Shown here: positions 46,159 through 54,288 of the stretch, piece by piece
Position numbering within the stretch: the first letter of the stretch is position 1
Layout: each line of letters opens with the position of its first letter
From: Magnetococcus marinus MC-1
GTDB taxonomy: Bacteria; Pseudomonadota; Magnetococcia; Magnetococcales; Magnetococcaceae
NCBI RefSeq assembly: GCF_000014865.1
Contig: NC_008576.1
Span: 1,021,501-1,085,500, forward strand
Reading direction: 5' to 3'
Length of the DNA: 64,000 nucleotides
The notes under the pieces: model-generated
What the model was told of the DNA's origin: nothing
Database searches by the model: none
Seen by the model: the letters and a program-made list of their open reading frames with translations, nothing else
Translations under genes and position numbers: made by a program

Positions 46159-47181
46159 ATGTACAGGAATTGGACTGAGCTGATCAAGCCTCACACCATT
46201 GAACTGGGTGGGGATGAAACTGAAATTCAGCGTAAGGCAACATTGGTTGCTGAACCGCTCGAACGGGGTTTCGGTACGACTTTGGGTAACGCATTGCGTA
46301 GAGTGCTGCTCTCTTCTTTGCAAGGTGCAGCGGTAAGTACTGTTCGCATTGAGGGTGTACTACATGAATTTTCTAGTGTACCCGGTGTTATCGAAGATGT
46401 AACCGATATCATTCTGAACATTAAAGGGTTGGCACTCCGTATGGAGTCCACAGGTATTAAAAATATCTATCTTCGGGTAGATAAAGAAGGACCTGTGACG
46501 GCCGGCATGATTGAGTGTGAGACAGGGATTGAGATTCTTAATCCTGATCACCACATTGCAACCCTGAATAAAAGTGGCACCTTGGATATCACCATGACCG
46601 TTACCACTGGTAAAGGTTATGTACGTGCACAGCTTAATCGTGAAGATGAAAGCTACGCCATTGGTGATATTCCCATTGATGCAAGCTATAACCCAGTCAA
46701 GAAAGTGGCTTACCGGGTGGAAAACGCTCGTGTGGGTCAGCAGACGGACTATGACAAGCTGATTATGGATATTGAAACCAACGGTGTGGTAACCCCTGAG
46801 GATGCCCTGGCGTTGGCGGCTAAAATTCTACAAGATCAGTTAAACCCCTTCATCAATTTTGATGATGTGCCGACGGCACATGATCATGAAATGGAGGATC
46901 GGCCCCAGTGGAATCCTAACCTTTTCCGCAAGGTGGATGAGCTGGAACTTTCGGTACGTAGTGCCAACTGCCTTAAAAACGATGATATCGTTTATATTGG
47001 TGATTTGGTGCAAAAAAGCGAATCCGAGATGCTCAAGACGCCAAACTTTGGTCGTAAGTCTCTGAATGAGATCAAAGAAGTCTTGGATGAAATGGGGCTG
47101 TCGCTGGGTATGACGTTGGATACCTGGCCTCCTGAGAACATCGACGATCTGTCTAAGCAGTTCGAAGAAGAGAACTTTTAA
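46159..47181 (+). CDS. rpoA: DNA-directed RNA polymerase alpha subunit
   Basis: The 340-residue alpha subunit starts polymerase assembly and binds UP elements and activators. The N-terminal dimerisation domain (residues about 1-235) includes [20 protein letters not shown] and [21 protein letters not shown] linker (residues about 236-255) leads to the C-terminal domain with [20 protein letters not shown] and [20 protein letters not shown]. Both domains are complete. Confidence 0.98.
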   Translation: MYRNWTELIKPHTIELGGDETEIQRKATLVAEPLERGFGTTLGNALRRVLLSSLQGAAVSTVRIEGVLHEFSSVPGVIEDVTDIILNIKGLALRMESTGIKNIYLRVDKEGPVTAGMIECETGIEILNPDHHIATLNKSGTLDITMTVTTGKGYVRAQLNREDESYAIGDIPIDASYNPVKKVAYRVENARVGQQTDYDKLIMDIETNGVVTPEDALALAAKILQDQLNPFINFDDVPTAHDHEMEDRPQWNPNLFRKVDELELSVRSANCLKNDDIVYIGDLVQKSESEMLKTPNFGRKSLNEIKEVLDEMGLSLGMTLDTWPPENIDDLSKQFEEENF

Positions 47182-47192
47182 GGTAGCACGCC

Positions 47193-47573
47193 ATGAGACA
47201 TAAAAAACGTGGTCGTAGGCTGAGCCGTGATACTTCTCATCGCCAAGCGATGATTAAGAACATGTTGGTCAGTCTGTTTAAACACGAGCGCATCGAAACC
47301 ACCGTACCCCGCGCCAAGGAACTGCGTCCCGTGGCTGAGAAGGTGATCACCCTTGGCAAGCGTGGCGATCTGCACGCGCGCCGTCAGGCTCTGAGCATAC
47401 TGAATGGGGATAAAGAGGTGGTGCATAAACTGTTCACCGATTTAGCGGAGCGTAATAAGGATCGTCAGGGTGGCTACACCCGTATCCTCAAAACACGTTT
47501 CCGCTACGGAGATTGTGCCCCTATGAGCTTTATTGAGCTTGTTGAACGTGATGCGACGTCAGCCGCTGAATAA
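47193..47573 (+). CDS. rplQ: 50S ribosomal protein L17
   Basis: L17 lies near the tunnel exit. The 126-residue protein has [20 protein letters not shown] and the later [20 protein letters not shown]. It is the last gene of the alpha cluster and is followed 21 bases later by a strong terminator. Confidence 0.97.
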   Translation: MRHKKRGRRLSRDTSHRQAMIKNMLVSLFKHERIETTVPRAKELRPVAEKVITLGKRGDLHARRQALSILNGDKEVVHKLFTDLAERNKDRQGGYTRILKTRFRYGDCAPMSFIELVERDATSAAE

Positions 47574-47594
47574 ATCTTAGGGTTGTAAGTAAGA

Positions 47595-47630
47595 AAGGCC
47601 AGAATGCTCTGCATTTTGGCCTTTTTTTTT
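47595..47630 (+). terminator. Terminator of the alpha ribosomal operon
   Basis: AAGGCCAGAATG pairs with CATTTTGGCCTT (one G-U pair) around CTCTG and continues as a run of nine to ten T. A group II intron starts at 47632, one base past the T-run. Confidence 0.92.
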
Positions 47631-47631
47631 G

Positions 47632-47980
47632 GTGTGCCCGGCAGGGCACACGAATTTGGAGGTGCAACGCCTCTACCGGCCTGACAGGGGGAACGGTTAG
47701 CCGAACGGCAAGGGTGTTTACCGTGAGGTAAAATCTGAAGGAAACCGAAGGCAAAGCGCTGATCCGACGAACAGGAATCGCATACGAGGCGGTCATGCTG
47801 GATGAGGAGGCGACTATCTCTAAAGTCCGAAACCTGTACGGAGAGCATGGACGTATATGCGGCGGATATAAGCGTGAAGGTGCGTGTGCATTACCCGGGG
47901 AGATCTGTAGACCAGCCATGTGCTACCGGCATCGAGAGGTGATGGGATGGGTGTGCAGAAGTCAGCCGAGGGCATAGTAG
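47632..47980 (+). mobile_element. Class C group II intron, 3'-truncated copy
   Basis: The sequence begins GTGTGCCCGGCAGGGCAC, the 5' end seen in class C (IIC) group II introns. Domain I landmarks follow: GGTTAGCCGAACGGCAAGGG, ATCTGAAGGAAACCGAAGGC, TTACCCGGGGAGATCTG and GAAGTCAGCCGAGGGCATAGT. All closely resemble the Oceanobacillus IIC intron as I remember it. Positions 47632-47975 match the second copy (51223-51566) with six substitutions and no gaps. No reverse transcriptase gene and no domain V/VI follow before the IS66 element, so this copy cannot splice. It lies directly downstream of a terminator, the hallmark target of this class. Where the intron sequence ends after 47980 is unclear. 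Confidence 0.88.
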
Positions 47981-48193
47981 GGGTATCGACCTTCTTGAAG
48001 CCCTACGCAGGTTGAAGTAGGCAAGGCGTATCTGTCTTGAGGTAGCCGATAAGTTACTTACGGTTGGTGTATGGTGGTTTATTAAAAAACTGTGTAAAAG
48101 GGTATTTAAGACGCTTACAATATCAAGCGAGCTCTTGTTGCTAAGTTTCCTTTAAACTTAATGAATTCTTCAGGGGTTATGCATTCACTGGTT

Positions 48194-48211
48194 GTAACCG
48201 TTCAGAGACCC
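48194..48211 (+). repeat. IS66 left inverted repeat
   Basis: GTAACCGTTCAGAGACCC, perfect inverse of 50145-50162; target duplication CACTGGTT precedes it. Confidence 0.93.
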
Positions 48212-48540
48212 CTCGTTCAGTGAGGATGTTCACCGTTTGAGAAGGAGTCAACTGCCGGGAATAGCGCCAATTTTGTTTGACCATGGCAAAGAATATCCTT
48301 GACACGATTTTCGTCGAAAATGTGAAATTTCAGAAGGAGAGTGCGATCCGATCTGTTTTTGCCTATCAAAGCCTTGAGGAGAGTTCTGGCGGGTTTTCAG
48401 CTGTGGCGCCCACCCCCGGGTACGAGCGAATTTTTGCGCTGGATCCAATGGGGCGCAGAAGCGCAAAAATCTCTTCCTGGAAACCCGTGTTATCATGTGT
48501 GCGAGGATTCATTCACCGGCGATGATGTGGTGCGCGAACC

Positions 48541-50139
48541 ATGAAGCTTTCAGATCACGACCTGCTCCAGATTGATGAGGAATATCTCTCCTCACTATCG
48601 TCTGCAGAGTTACTGGCCGTCAGCCGGAAAATGTTGGAGGATCTCAAGGAATCTCGTGAGCGTTTGAACCGAACACCCGACAACAGTTCCCAGCCGCCCA
48701 GCAGTCGTCCGGCGTACCTTGGGATTCCAGTTGAGCAAGACGAAACGCTTTCGGATGAGGATGAAGAGGACGTTTCGCCGGTGGAGAAGAAGGGAACCGA
48801 TGATGCGGATGGAGATGATTCACCAGGGCCATCCGGCAGTTCTACTCCCTCTGCTCCAGGAAATGGTAAGTCGGATTCCTCAGGCAAGAAGCCGAAAGGC
48901 AGGGCTGGGAAGCCAGTTGGGGCCAAGGGATTCGGCAGAACGCAGATAATTCCGATTCGGAGTACCGTGGTTCATCGAGCGGAAACGTGTGCTGCCTGCG
49001 ATGCTGCCCTTCCCTTGGATGCTCGATTTACAGCTCGAATCGGCTATGTGACCATCGATCTGATAAGGGGTGCCCCGGATCAGCCTGGATTGAGGCTAGA
49101 GGGGACCAAGCACCTTTTTGGGGAAGTTGCCTGTAGATGCGGCCATATTTCATGTACCGGTCCCGGCACAGGGGATAGACTTGAGATTGCAGGACGCAAA
49201 ACCGCAACCAGTTTGAGTGAATGGCGTATTGTCGGCCCCATGTTGGCTGCTTTCATTGTTGCGCTCGCAAAACGGATGCGGTTGTCTCGCTCCAAGGTTC
49301 AGGAGTTTTTGATCGATTGGTTCGGCCTGGAGTTGAGTGTCGGGACCATCGACAATTGCATACGTGAGGTCGGACTGGCTGCCGCCCCTGTTCAGGATGA
49401 ACTGATTGCCGAACTTCGTGCATCCGCTCTGGCTCATGTAGACGAAACGCCTTGGAAGCAAAAAGGTCAAGCTTTGTGGCTCTGGGTTTTCGCGACGGCA
49501 AATACGGTCTTGTTTTGCGTGGGACGCCGGACTCGACAAATGGTCCTTGATATCCTGACCGAGGAATATGCAGGCTGGCTAATGAGCGATGGACTCATGA
49601 ACTACCGGATTTTCTCCAGGCGGCTGCGCTGCTGGGCGCACTTGATCCGAAAAGCCAAGGGGTTGTCGACAAGCCTGGATAAAGAGAGCAAACGATTCGG
49701 CTCCAGGGTATTGGAGGTCCTGGAATACATGGTCGAAGAGGTCAAAGATGGATCGGATCCGCCAGCTGCCGAGTCGATTTTGGAAGAATTCCAGGGATAC
49801 TGCGAATTGTACAGAGATTATCCCCCGTCCGAGAAAGTTCGCAGCCTTGCCGTTGAGCTTCTCAATGACTGGGATGTTATCTGGCAACCTGTGAGAGTTC
49901 CAGGGCTGCCGCTGACCAACAACGATGCGGAGCGGGCTCTGCGCCACTGGGTCATTGCGCGTCTGATCAGCCACGGAACTCGTACGGCAGAAGGGAGTCG
50001 GGTATTGGGTGTGCTGGCTAGCGTCATCGAAACTTGCCGATTGCGGAACGTGTCTCCCTGGGACTATCTTGCTGAGGTGATTGCTGAACGGAGAAAGGGA
50101 AACCTCGTACCGCCGTTACCGGCTCCAGTAGCCGCTTGA
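48541..50139 (+). CDS. tnpC: IS66-family transposase (TnpC type)
   Basis: A 532-residue DDE transposase. The N-terminus has a helical segment with RERLNRTPDNSSQPPSSRPA (a leucine-zipper/zinc-finger-type lead, then an acidic and Ser-rich linker). A four-cysteine zinc region follows (CAACDAAL and CRCGHISC, residues about 147-205). The catalytic core has the first Asp in LAHVDETPWKQKGQALWLWV, a second acidic site near LMSDGLMNYRIF with the CWAHLIRKAKG motif, and the C-terminal NNDAERALRHWVIARLISHG that holds the last acidic residue. No frameshift or stop is seen, so it may be active. Confidence 0.95.
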   Translation: MKLSDHDLLQIDEEYLSSLSSAELLAVSRKMLEDLKESRERLNRTPDNSSQPPSSRPAYLGIPVEQDETLSDEDEEDVSPVEKKGTDDADGDDSPGPSGSSTPSAPGNGKSDSSGKKPKGRAGKPVGAKGFGRTQIIPIRSTVVHRAETCAACDAALPLDARFTARIGYVTIDLIRGAPDQPGLRLEGTKHLFGEVACRCGHISCTGPGTGDRLEIAGRKTATSLSEWRIVGPMLAAFIVALAKRMRLSRSKVQEFLIDWFGLELSVGTIDNCIREVGLAAAPVQDELIAELRASALAHVDETPWKQKGQALWLWVFATANTVLFCVGRRTRQMVLDILTEEYAGWLMSDGLMNYRIFSRRLRCWAHLIRKAKGLSTSLDKESKRFGSRVLEVLEYMVEEVKDGSDPPAAESILEEFQGYCELYRDYPPSEKVRSLAVELLNDWDVIWQPVRVPGLPLTNNDAERALRHWVIARLISHGTRTAEGSRVLGVLASVIETCRLRNVSPWDYLAEVIAERRKGNLVPPLPAPVAA

Positions 50140-50144
50140 TATCG

Positions 50145-50162
50145 GGGTCTCTGAACGGTTAC
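50145..50162 (-). repeat. IS66 right inverted repeat
   Basis: GGGTCTCTGAACGGTTAC, perfect inverse of 48194-48211; followed by the duplicated target CACTGGTT (50163-50170). Confidence 0.93.
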
Positions 50163-50283
50163 CACTGGTTTGTCTCAGGCTGGTGGCCTGGGGAGTGGCT
50201 TTATTATATGAGGTTGTCCGTGCTAGCAAAGAGTACGTTAGCGGGTGTGTGGATAGCTGTGTTTTAACGGGTTGAAAAGTGAT

Positions 50284-51072
50284 ATGGAACGTGTGGTTCT
50301 CATAACAGATTTTGGGGTAAATGATCTCTATGTCGGCCAATTAAAAGGGGTTCTCTGTGGCGCTTCCATGGAGATACAGATCATAGATTTTTTTCATGAT
50401 ATTCCTCCCTTTAACATAGAGAGTGCTGCTTGGCTCATTTCACGATGCCAACACTATTTTCCACCAAAGAGTCATTGGATCTGTGTGGTAGACCCTGGCG
50501 TGGGTACGCCAAGAGAAGCGCTTTTGGTCAAATTGGGGGAGCGGGTTTTTATTGGGCCTGATAATGGAATATTGGGGTGGGCATTAAGTCAGGAGGATGC
50601 TCAGGTTCACCGTATTGGCACCCATTGGAAACCGGCTTCAGCAACCTTTCATGGGCGCGATCTGTTTGCCCCAGTGCTTGTGGATTGGTTGAATTATCGA
50701 GACCTAAACCGTATTGGACCCGCGATTCAAGTGGCACAGTGCCAGCCTATGCCGGCCTTATTGATAAAAAAACCGCATGGCGCACAGGTTAAGATCACCC
50801 ACATTGATCGTTTTGGAAATGTCGTAACTGCTTTAAAATATATTGATATTTGTTGGGCATCCGCTGCGCTCGTAGTCAATGGGATTTCGATCACAAAATG
50901 GGTAAAAACCTTCGCAGATCTTAGGGTTGGTGAGGTTGGAATGTTGGTTGGAGGGTTTGGAACGGTTGAAATTGTGGCAAATAAAGCCCATGCAGCCAGC
51001 ATGCTTTCATGTAAATGTGGCGATTGGGTGGATTTTTTAGAAAAAAGCGTTGACGCTAAAAATGGCGACTGA
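50284..51072 (+). CDS. SAM hydrolase / SAM hydroxide adenosyltransferase (DUF62 family)
   Basis: Members of this family hydrolyse S-adenosylmethionine to adenosine and methionine, using an activated water; relatives are the SAM chlorinase and fluorinase. The 262-residue protein has every family signature: VLITDFGVNDLYVGQLKGVL, WICVVDPGVGTPR, FIGPDNGILGWAL, ATFHGRDLFAPV and the C-terminal ITHIDRFGNVVTAL. The halogenase-specific loop is not evident, so hydrolysis is more likely. ATG 50284 is taken as start; TTG 50272 is possible, and neither has a strong ribosome-binding site. The IS66 element ends 114 bases upstream (target duplication) and may have separated the gene from its promoter. Its 3' end contains the tRNA-Asn promoter. 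Confidence 0.88.
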   Translation: MERVVLITDFGVNDLYVGQLKGVLCGASMEIQIIDFFHDIPPFNIESAAWLISRCQHYFPPKSHWICVVDPGVGTPREALLVKLGERVFIGPDNGILGWALSQEDAQVHRIGTHWKPASATFHGRDLFAPVLVDWLNYRDLNRIGPAIQVAQCQPMPALLIKKPHGAQVKITHIDRFGNVVTALKYIDICWASAALVVNGISITKWVKTFADLRVGEVGMLVGGFGTVEIVANKAHAASMLSCKCGDWVDFLEKSVDAKNGD

Positions 51073-51078
51073 TATATT
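51050..51078 (+). promoter_or_regulatory. Promoter for tRNA-Asn, inside the end of the preceding gene
   Basis: TTGACG (51050-51055), an ideal 17-base spacer and TATATT (51073-51078). The -35 box and spacer overlap the last codons of the SAM hydrolase gene. The tRNA starts 21 bases after the -10 box. Confidence 0.8.
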
Positions 51079-51098
51079 CTCCCAACTTTCCGTTGTGA

Positions 51099-51174
51099 TC
51101 CCCAGTAGCTCAGCCGGTAGAGCAGATGACTGTTAATCATCGGGTCGGTGGTTCGAGTCCGACCTGGGGAGCCA
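51099..51174 (+). tRNA. tRNA-Asn (GTT)
   Basis: The acceptor stem is TCCCCAG/CTGGGGA, the anticodon loop ACTGTTAAT with anticodon GTT, the T loop GTTCGAGTC and encoded GCCA end. Confidence 0.97.
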
Positions 51175-51186
51175 ATAGCGTTATCA

Positions 51187-51219
51187 AAGGGACCTGATAT
51201 TGTCAGGTCCCTTTTTTTT
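51187..51219 (+). terminator. Terminator after tRNA-Asn
   Basis: AAGGGACCTGA pairs with TCAGGTCCCTT around a four-to-five-base loop, then a run of T. A second class C intron begins at 51223. Confidence 0.9.
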
Positions 51220-51222
51220 ATG

Positions 51223-51733
51223 GTGTGCCCGGCAGGGCACACGAACTTGGAGGTGGAACGCCTCTACCGGCCCGACAGGGGGAACGGTTAGCCGAACGGC
51301 AAGGGTGTTTACCGTGAGGTAAAATCTGAAGGAAACCGAAAGCAAAGCGCTGATCCGACGAACAGGAATCGCATACGAGGCGGTCATGCTGGATGAGGAG
51401 GGGACTATCTCTAAAGTCCGAAACCTGTACGGAGAGCATGGACGTATATGCGGCGGATATAAGCGTGAAGGTGCGTGTGCATTACCCGGGGAGATCTGTA
51501 GACCAGCCATGTGCTACCGGCATCGAGAGGTGCTGGGATGGGTGTGCAGAAGTCAGCCGAGGGCATGTCACATGAACGCCGCCTTTCCCAAGAAGTTCTT
51601 TGATCATCGCGGTCTCCTTTCGCTGCTTGGGCAGATACGGAGACTTCAATCTTTAACGTGAACCGCCGTGGTACGGAACCGTATGCTCGGTGGTGTGGGA
51701 GGTCGGCGGGGGTGACCCCGCCTCCTACCCGAT
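51223..51733 (+). mobile_element. Class C group II intron, ORF-less copy with intact ends
   Basis: A 511-base intron starting GTGTGCCC and ending CCTACCCGAT. Domain I (51223-51566) is 98% identical to the truncated copy at 47632. Domain V is readable as GAACCGCCGTGGTACGG with its partner CCGTATGCTCGGTGGT (51660-51694), showing the CGC triad of class C in place of AGC. Domain VI follows (51697-51733, GGAGGT/CCTACC stem with a bulged A candidate). Between GGGCAT (51566) and domain V only about 90 bases remain. They include a short frame, NAAFPKKFFDHRGLLSLLGQ, that may be the last residues of the lost maturase. It lies right after a terminator. With ends and domain V intact it could still splice or move if a maturase is supplied from elsewhere. 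Confidence 0.88.
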
Positions 51734-51979
51734 GGCGAGGCCGTTCTTTTTTTGAATACCATTGACGCTTTTATAGACCGCAGCGCTCAAGCGTCACGGC
51801 ATGCTTACTTGGTTTGGGATATAACAGGCTTGTTCGAGCACTCTGTTTTATTTATTCTGTTCTCTTACAGATTGTGACGGGTATGGGTTGGTTTAACGTG
51901 GCCAGCCACACGATAGCATCGTCAGGGTTGTTGTGGACGGGCTGCTGAGGCCCTAACCACCAATTGAAAGGGGTGGGGG

Positions 51980-53635
51980 ATGAGAGTACCGATGCACACA
52001 GGGGTCTGGGTGCTGTTTTTTATGGCTGGCTTGCTGTTGGGCAGCACGACGCTGCATGCAGAAATCAGCACAGATGGCAAGACAGACAGCAAATCTACGG
52101 CCAACCATAGCAAATTTAAGCAGTTGGAAGGTCCCTTTAACTCCGGTCCAGAGGTGACAAAAGCCTGTTTGGGGTGCCACACCGAAGCGGCAAAACAGGT
52201 GATGAAAACCAAACATTGGACTTGGGAGAGCAAACAAGCAGATACCGGCCAGATGTTGGGTAAAAAACATGTGGTCAACAGTTTTTGCGGCACCCCAAAA
52301 AGCAATTGGGCCGCCTGTACCGCTTGCCATGCAGGCTATGGCTGGCAAGATAACGATTTTGACTTTACCAAGCAGGAAAACGTGGACTGCTTGGTGTGCC
52401 ATGACCACTCGGGTCAATATGAAAAATCCGTTGGTGGGGCGGGTCATCCCAAAGGGTTTGAGAGCCCAGAACATAAAAAATATCTGGACGACCAAGCTAA
52501 AGCCCCCCGTGATGCGGTCGATCTGGTTGCAGCGGCCCAAAGTGTTGGACGTCCCAGCCGTCGTAACTGTGGTAGTTGTCACTTTGTTGGTGGCGGCGAC
52601 GATGGGGTTAAACATGGGGATATGGACACCTCCCTCATTGAGCCAGATGAATTCCTTGATGTCCATATGGATGTGAATGGCAAAAACTTTAGCTGCACAG
52701 CCTGTCATCGCACCCATGGCCACGTGATACCAGGCAGCCGTTATAAATCAACGGCCAAAGATACCAAAGGGGTAGAGACCCCCAGTGAAGCACACTCACG
52801 GACCTCCTGTGAGTCCTGTCATGGTTCTGAGGTTAAGAAGCACAGTGCCAAACTCAATGACCATGTAGACAAGGTAGCCTGTCAAACCTGCCATATTCCC
52901 AAAATTGCCCGAGGTGGTGTTAAGACCAAAATGGTCTGGGATTGGTCAACGGCGGGCAAATTGGATGAAAACGGCAAGCCAATCAGTGAACGTAACTCGG
53001 CAGGGGAGATTACCTACAGCTCTAAAAAAGGCCATTTTGAGTGGGCAGAAGATGTGCAACCCGAATACCGTTGGTTCGATGGTCAGGTGCGCTATACCCT
53101 GTTTGGGGACAAAGTGGATGATAGCAAACCTGTACAGATCAATGGTATCCACGGTTCCTACACGGATAACCAATCCCGCATTTGGCCTTTTAAGATCATG
53201 AAAGGTAAGCAGGTTTATGATCCTGTCGAAAAGCACCTGCTGGTGATGCATACCTATGGGGATGACGATTCTTCCTTTTGGTCCAATTTCGATTGGAAAA
53301 AATCTCTAGAGGCGGGTGCCAAAGAGCCCGAGGCGCCCCCCTTTAATGGGCAGTATGCTTTTGTGAATACAGAGATGTATTGGCCCATAACCCACATGGT
53401 TGCGCCCGCCAGCGATGCACTTAAATGCAAAGCGTGTCATGTGCAAGAGGGACGGCTGGCTGCTTTGACCGACTTTTATATGCCGGGGCGGGATAGACAG
53501 CCTGTGTTGGATGGTATTGGTTGGTTTGCGGTGCTGATGACCTCTGTTGGAGTGGTTGGGCATGGCTCTTTGCGGGTCTATTGGCACTACCGTCGTCGTC
53601 GTCGTGAAAAGCGTCAAAATGGGGAGGCTCAATAA
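51980..53635 (+). CDS. Octaheme cytochrome c, tetrathionate reductase (OTR) family
   Basis: A 551-residue exported multiheme protein. A signal peptide (VWVLFFMAGLLLGSTTLHA, cleavage after about residue 27) precedes exactly eight CXXCH motifs: CLGCH, CTACH, CLVCH, CGSCH, CTACH, CESCH, CQTCH and CKACH. The spacing and the sequence around the second heme (CGTPKSNWAACTACHAGYGW) match the octaheme tetrathionate reductase family first described in Shewanella. Those enzymes reduce tetrathionate, nitrite and hydroxylamine in vitro; the natural substrate is unsettled. A C-terminal helix (FAVLMTSVGVVGHGSLRVYW) and an Arg-rich tail anchor it to the cytoplasmic membrane with the hemes in the periplasm. 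Its stop overlaps the cytochrome b start (TAATG). Confidence 0.88.
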   Translation: MRVPMHTGVWVLFFMAGLLLGSTTLHAEISTDGKTDSKSTANHSKFKQLEGPFNSGPEVTKACLGCHTEAAKQVMKTKHWTWESKQADTGQMLGKKHVVNSFCGTPKSNWAACTACHAGYGWQDNDFDFTKQENVDCLVCHDHSGQYEKSVGGAGHPKGFESPEHKKYLDDQAKAPRDAVDLVAAAQSVGRPSRRNCGSCHFVGGGDDGVKHGDMDTSLIEPDEFLDVHMDVNGKNFSCTACHRTHGHVIPGSRYKSTAKDTKGVETPSEAHSRTSCESCHGSEVKKHSAKLNDHVDKVACQTCHIPKIARGGVKTKMVWDWSTAGKLDENGKPISERNSAGEITYSSKKGHFEWAEDVQPEYRWFDGQVRYTLFGDKVDDSKPVQINGIHGSYTDNQSRIWPFKIMKGKQVYDPVEKHLLVMHTYGDDDSSFWSNFDWKKSLEAGAKEPEAPPFNGQYAFVNTEMYWPITHMVAPASDALKCKACHVQEGRLAALTDFYMPGRDRQPVLDGIGWFAVLMTSVGVVGHGSLRVYWHYRRRRREKRQNGEAQ

Positions 53636-54228
53636 TGGAACGCTACATGGTATACAGCATTTTTGAGCGTCTTTGGCATTGGACCCAGGCCGGTTTGGTG
53701 ATCTCGCTGCTCATTACGGGTTTTGAGGTCCATGGCACCTATACGAATCTGGGTTACGAAGCGGCCACCCATCTGCATGGTAATCTCGCTTGGGCGCTGA
53801 TTGGGTTATGGATTCTTGCCATTTTTTGGCATTTTACCACCGGCGCTTGGAAGCACTACATCCCCACCACCAAAAATTTGTTGGATGTCATGATCTATTA
53901 TGGTGGCGGCATCTTTGAGGGGAAAGAGCACCCGTATAAGAAAAAAATTCACGCCAAGCACAACCCGTTGCAACGGCTGGCTTACCTGGGGCTCAAACTG
54001 GGGATTTCGCCGGTAATCTGGATCTCTGGCTTGCTCTATATGTTCTATAATGATTGGCAACAGTTTGGGCTGGATGGCATGTTGACCTTAGAATATGTGG
54101 CTATGGCTCACACCGCCGCCGCGTTTGCGATGTTGGTGTTTCTTATTGGGCATGTTTATATGGCCTTTACCTGCCGTCCGGTATACGCCCACCTGAAGGC
54201 GATGATTACCGGTTATGACGACCACTAG
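53635..54228 (+). CDS. Cytochrome b561-type membrane subunit
   Basis: A 197-residue integral membrane protein with four to five helices, of the family that includes hydrogenase and thiosulfate-reductase cytochrome b subunits. Candidate heme-b ligands are the His residues in FERLWHWTQAGL, AATHLHGNLAW, IFWHFTTGAWKHY and LIGHVYMA. It starts inside the stop of the octaheme cytochrome gene, so the two form a translationally coupled pair. The likely role is to pass electrons from the quinol pool to the periplasmic octaheme protein. A terminator follows 22 bases after the stop. Confidence 0.88.
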   Translation: MERYMVYSIFERLWHWTQAGLVISLLITGFEVHGTYTNLGYEAATHLHGNLAWALIGLWILAIFWHFTTGAWKHYIPTTKNLLDVMIYYGGGIFEGKEHPYKKKIHAKHNPLQRLAYLGLKLGISPVIWISGLLYMFYNDWQQFGLDGMLTLEYVAMAHTAAAFAMLVFLIGHVYMAFTCRPVYAHLKAMITGYDDH

Positions 54229-54249
54229 GGCTGTGATCGGTTAATGCTT

Positions 54250-54288
54250 AAAGGCCCGGCTGCTCTGTGCAGTTGGGCCTTTTTTTAT
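54250..54288 (+). terminator. Terminator of the octaheme cytochrome operon
   Basis: AAGGCCC (54251-54257) pairs with GGGCCTT (54275-54281), with an inner CTGC/GCAG stem, followed by seven T. The T-run touches the stop codon of the convergent reverse-strand gene. Confidence 0.88.

Larger units (their letters stand above)
48194..50162 (+). mobile_element. IS66-family insertion sequence (single-ORF, ISBst12-like)
   Basis: A 1,969-bp element bounded by perfect 18-bp inverted repeats: GTAACCGTTCAGAGACCC at 48194-48211 and its reverse complement at 50145-50162. The GTAA terminus is typical of IS66. A perfect 8-bp target duplication, CACTGGTT, flanks it at 48186-48193 and 50163-50170. It carries one transposase gene and lacks the small tnpA/tnpB partners of full IS66 elements, which fits the ISBst12 subgroup. 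Intact gene, perfect ends and perfect duplication point to a recent insertion. The 330 bases before the transposase hold a short frame (48277-48525) that does not look like a known protein. Confidence 0.93.

Noticed and set aside
47795-47977. Short + strand frame that looks like a 60-residue protein
   Set aside because: It lies wholly inside domain I of the group II intron and recurs in the second copy; it is structural RNA and not a gene.
48277-48525. 82-residue frame inside IS66, upstream of the transposase
   Set aside because: It does not resemble TnpA or TnpB and has low-complexity composition. Probably leader sequence of the element.
51386-51661. 91-residue + strand frame in the second intron
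   Set aside because: Most of it is intron domain I. Only the last 29 residues could be a maturase remnant, and the frame is not an independent gene.
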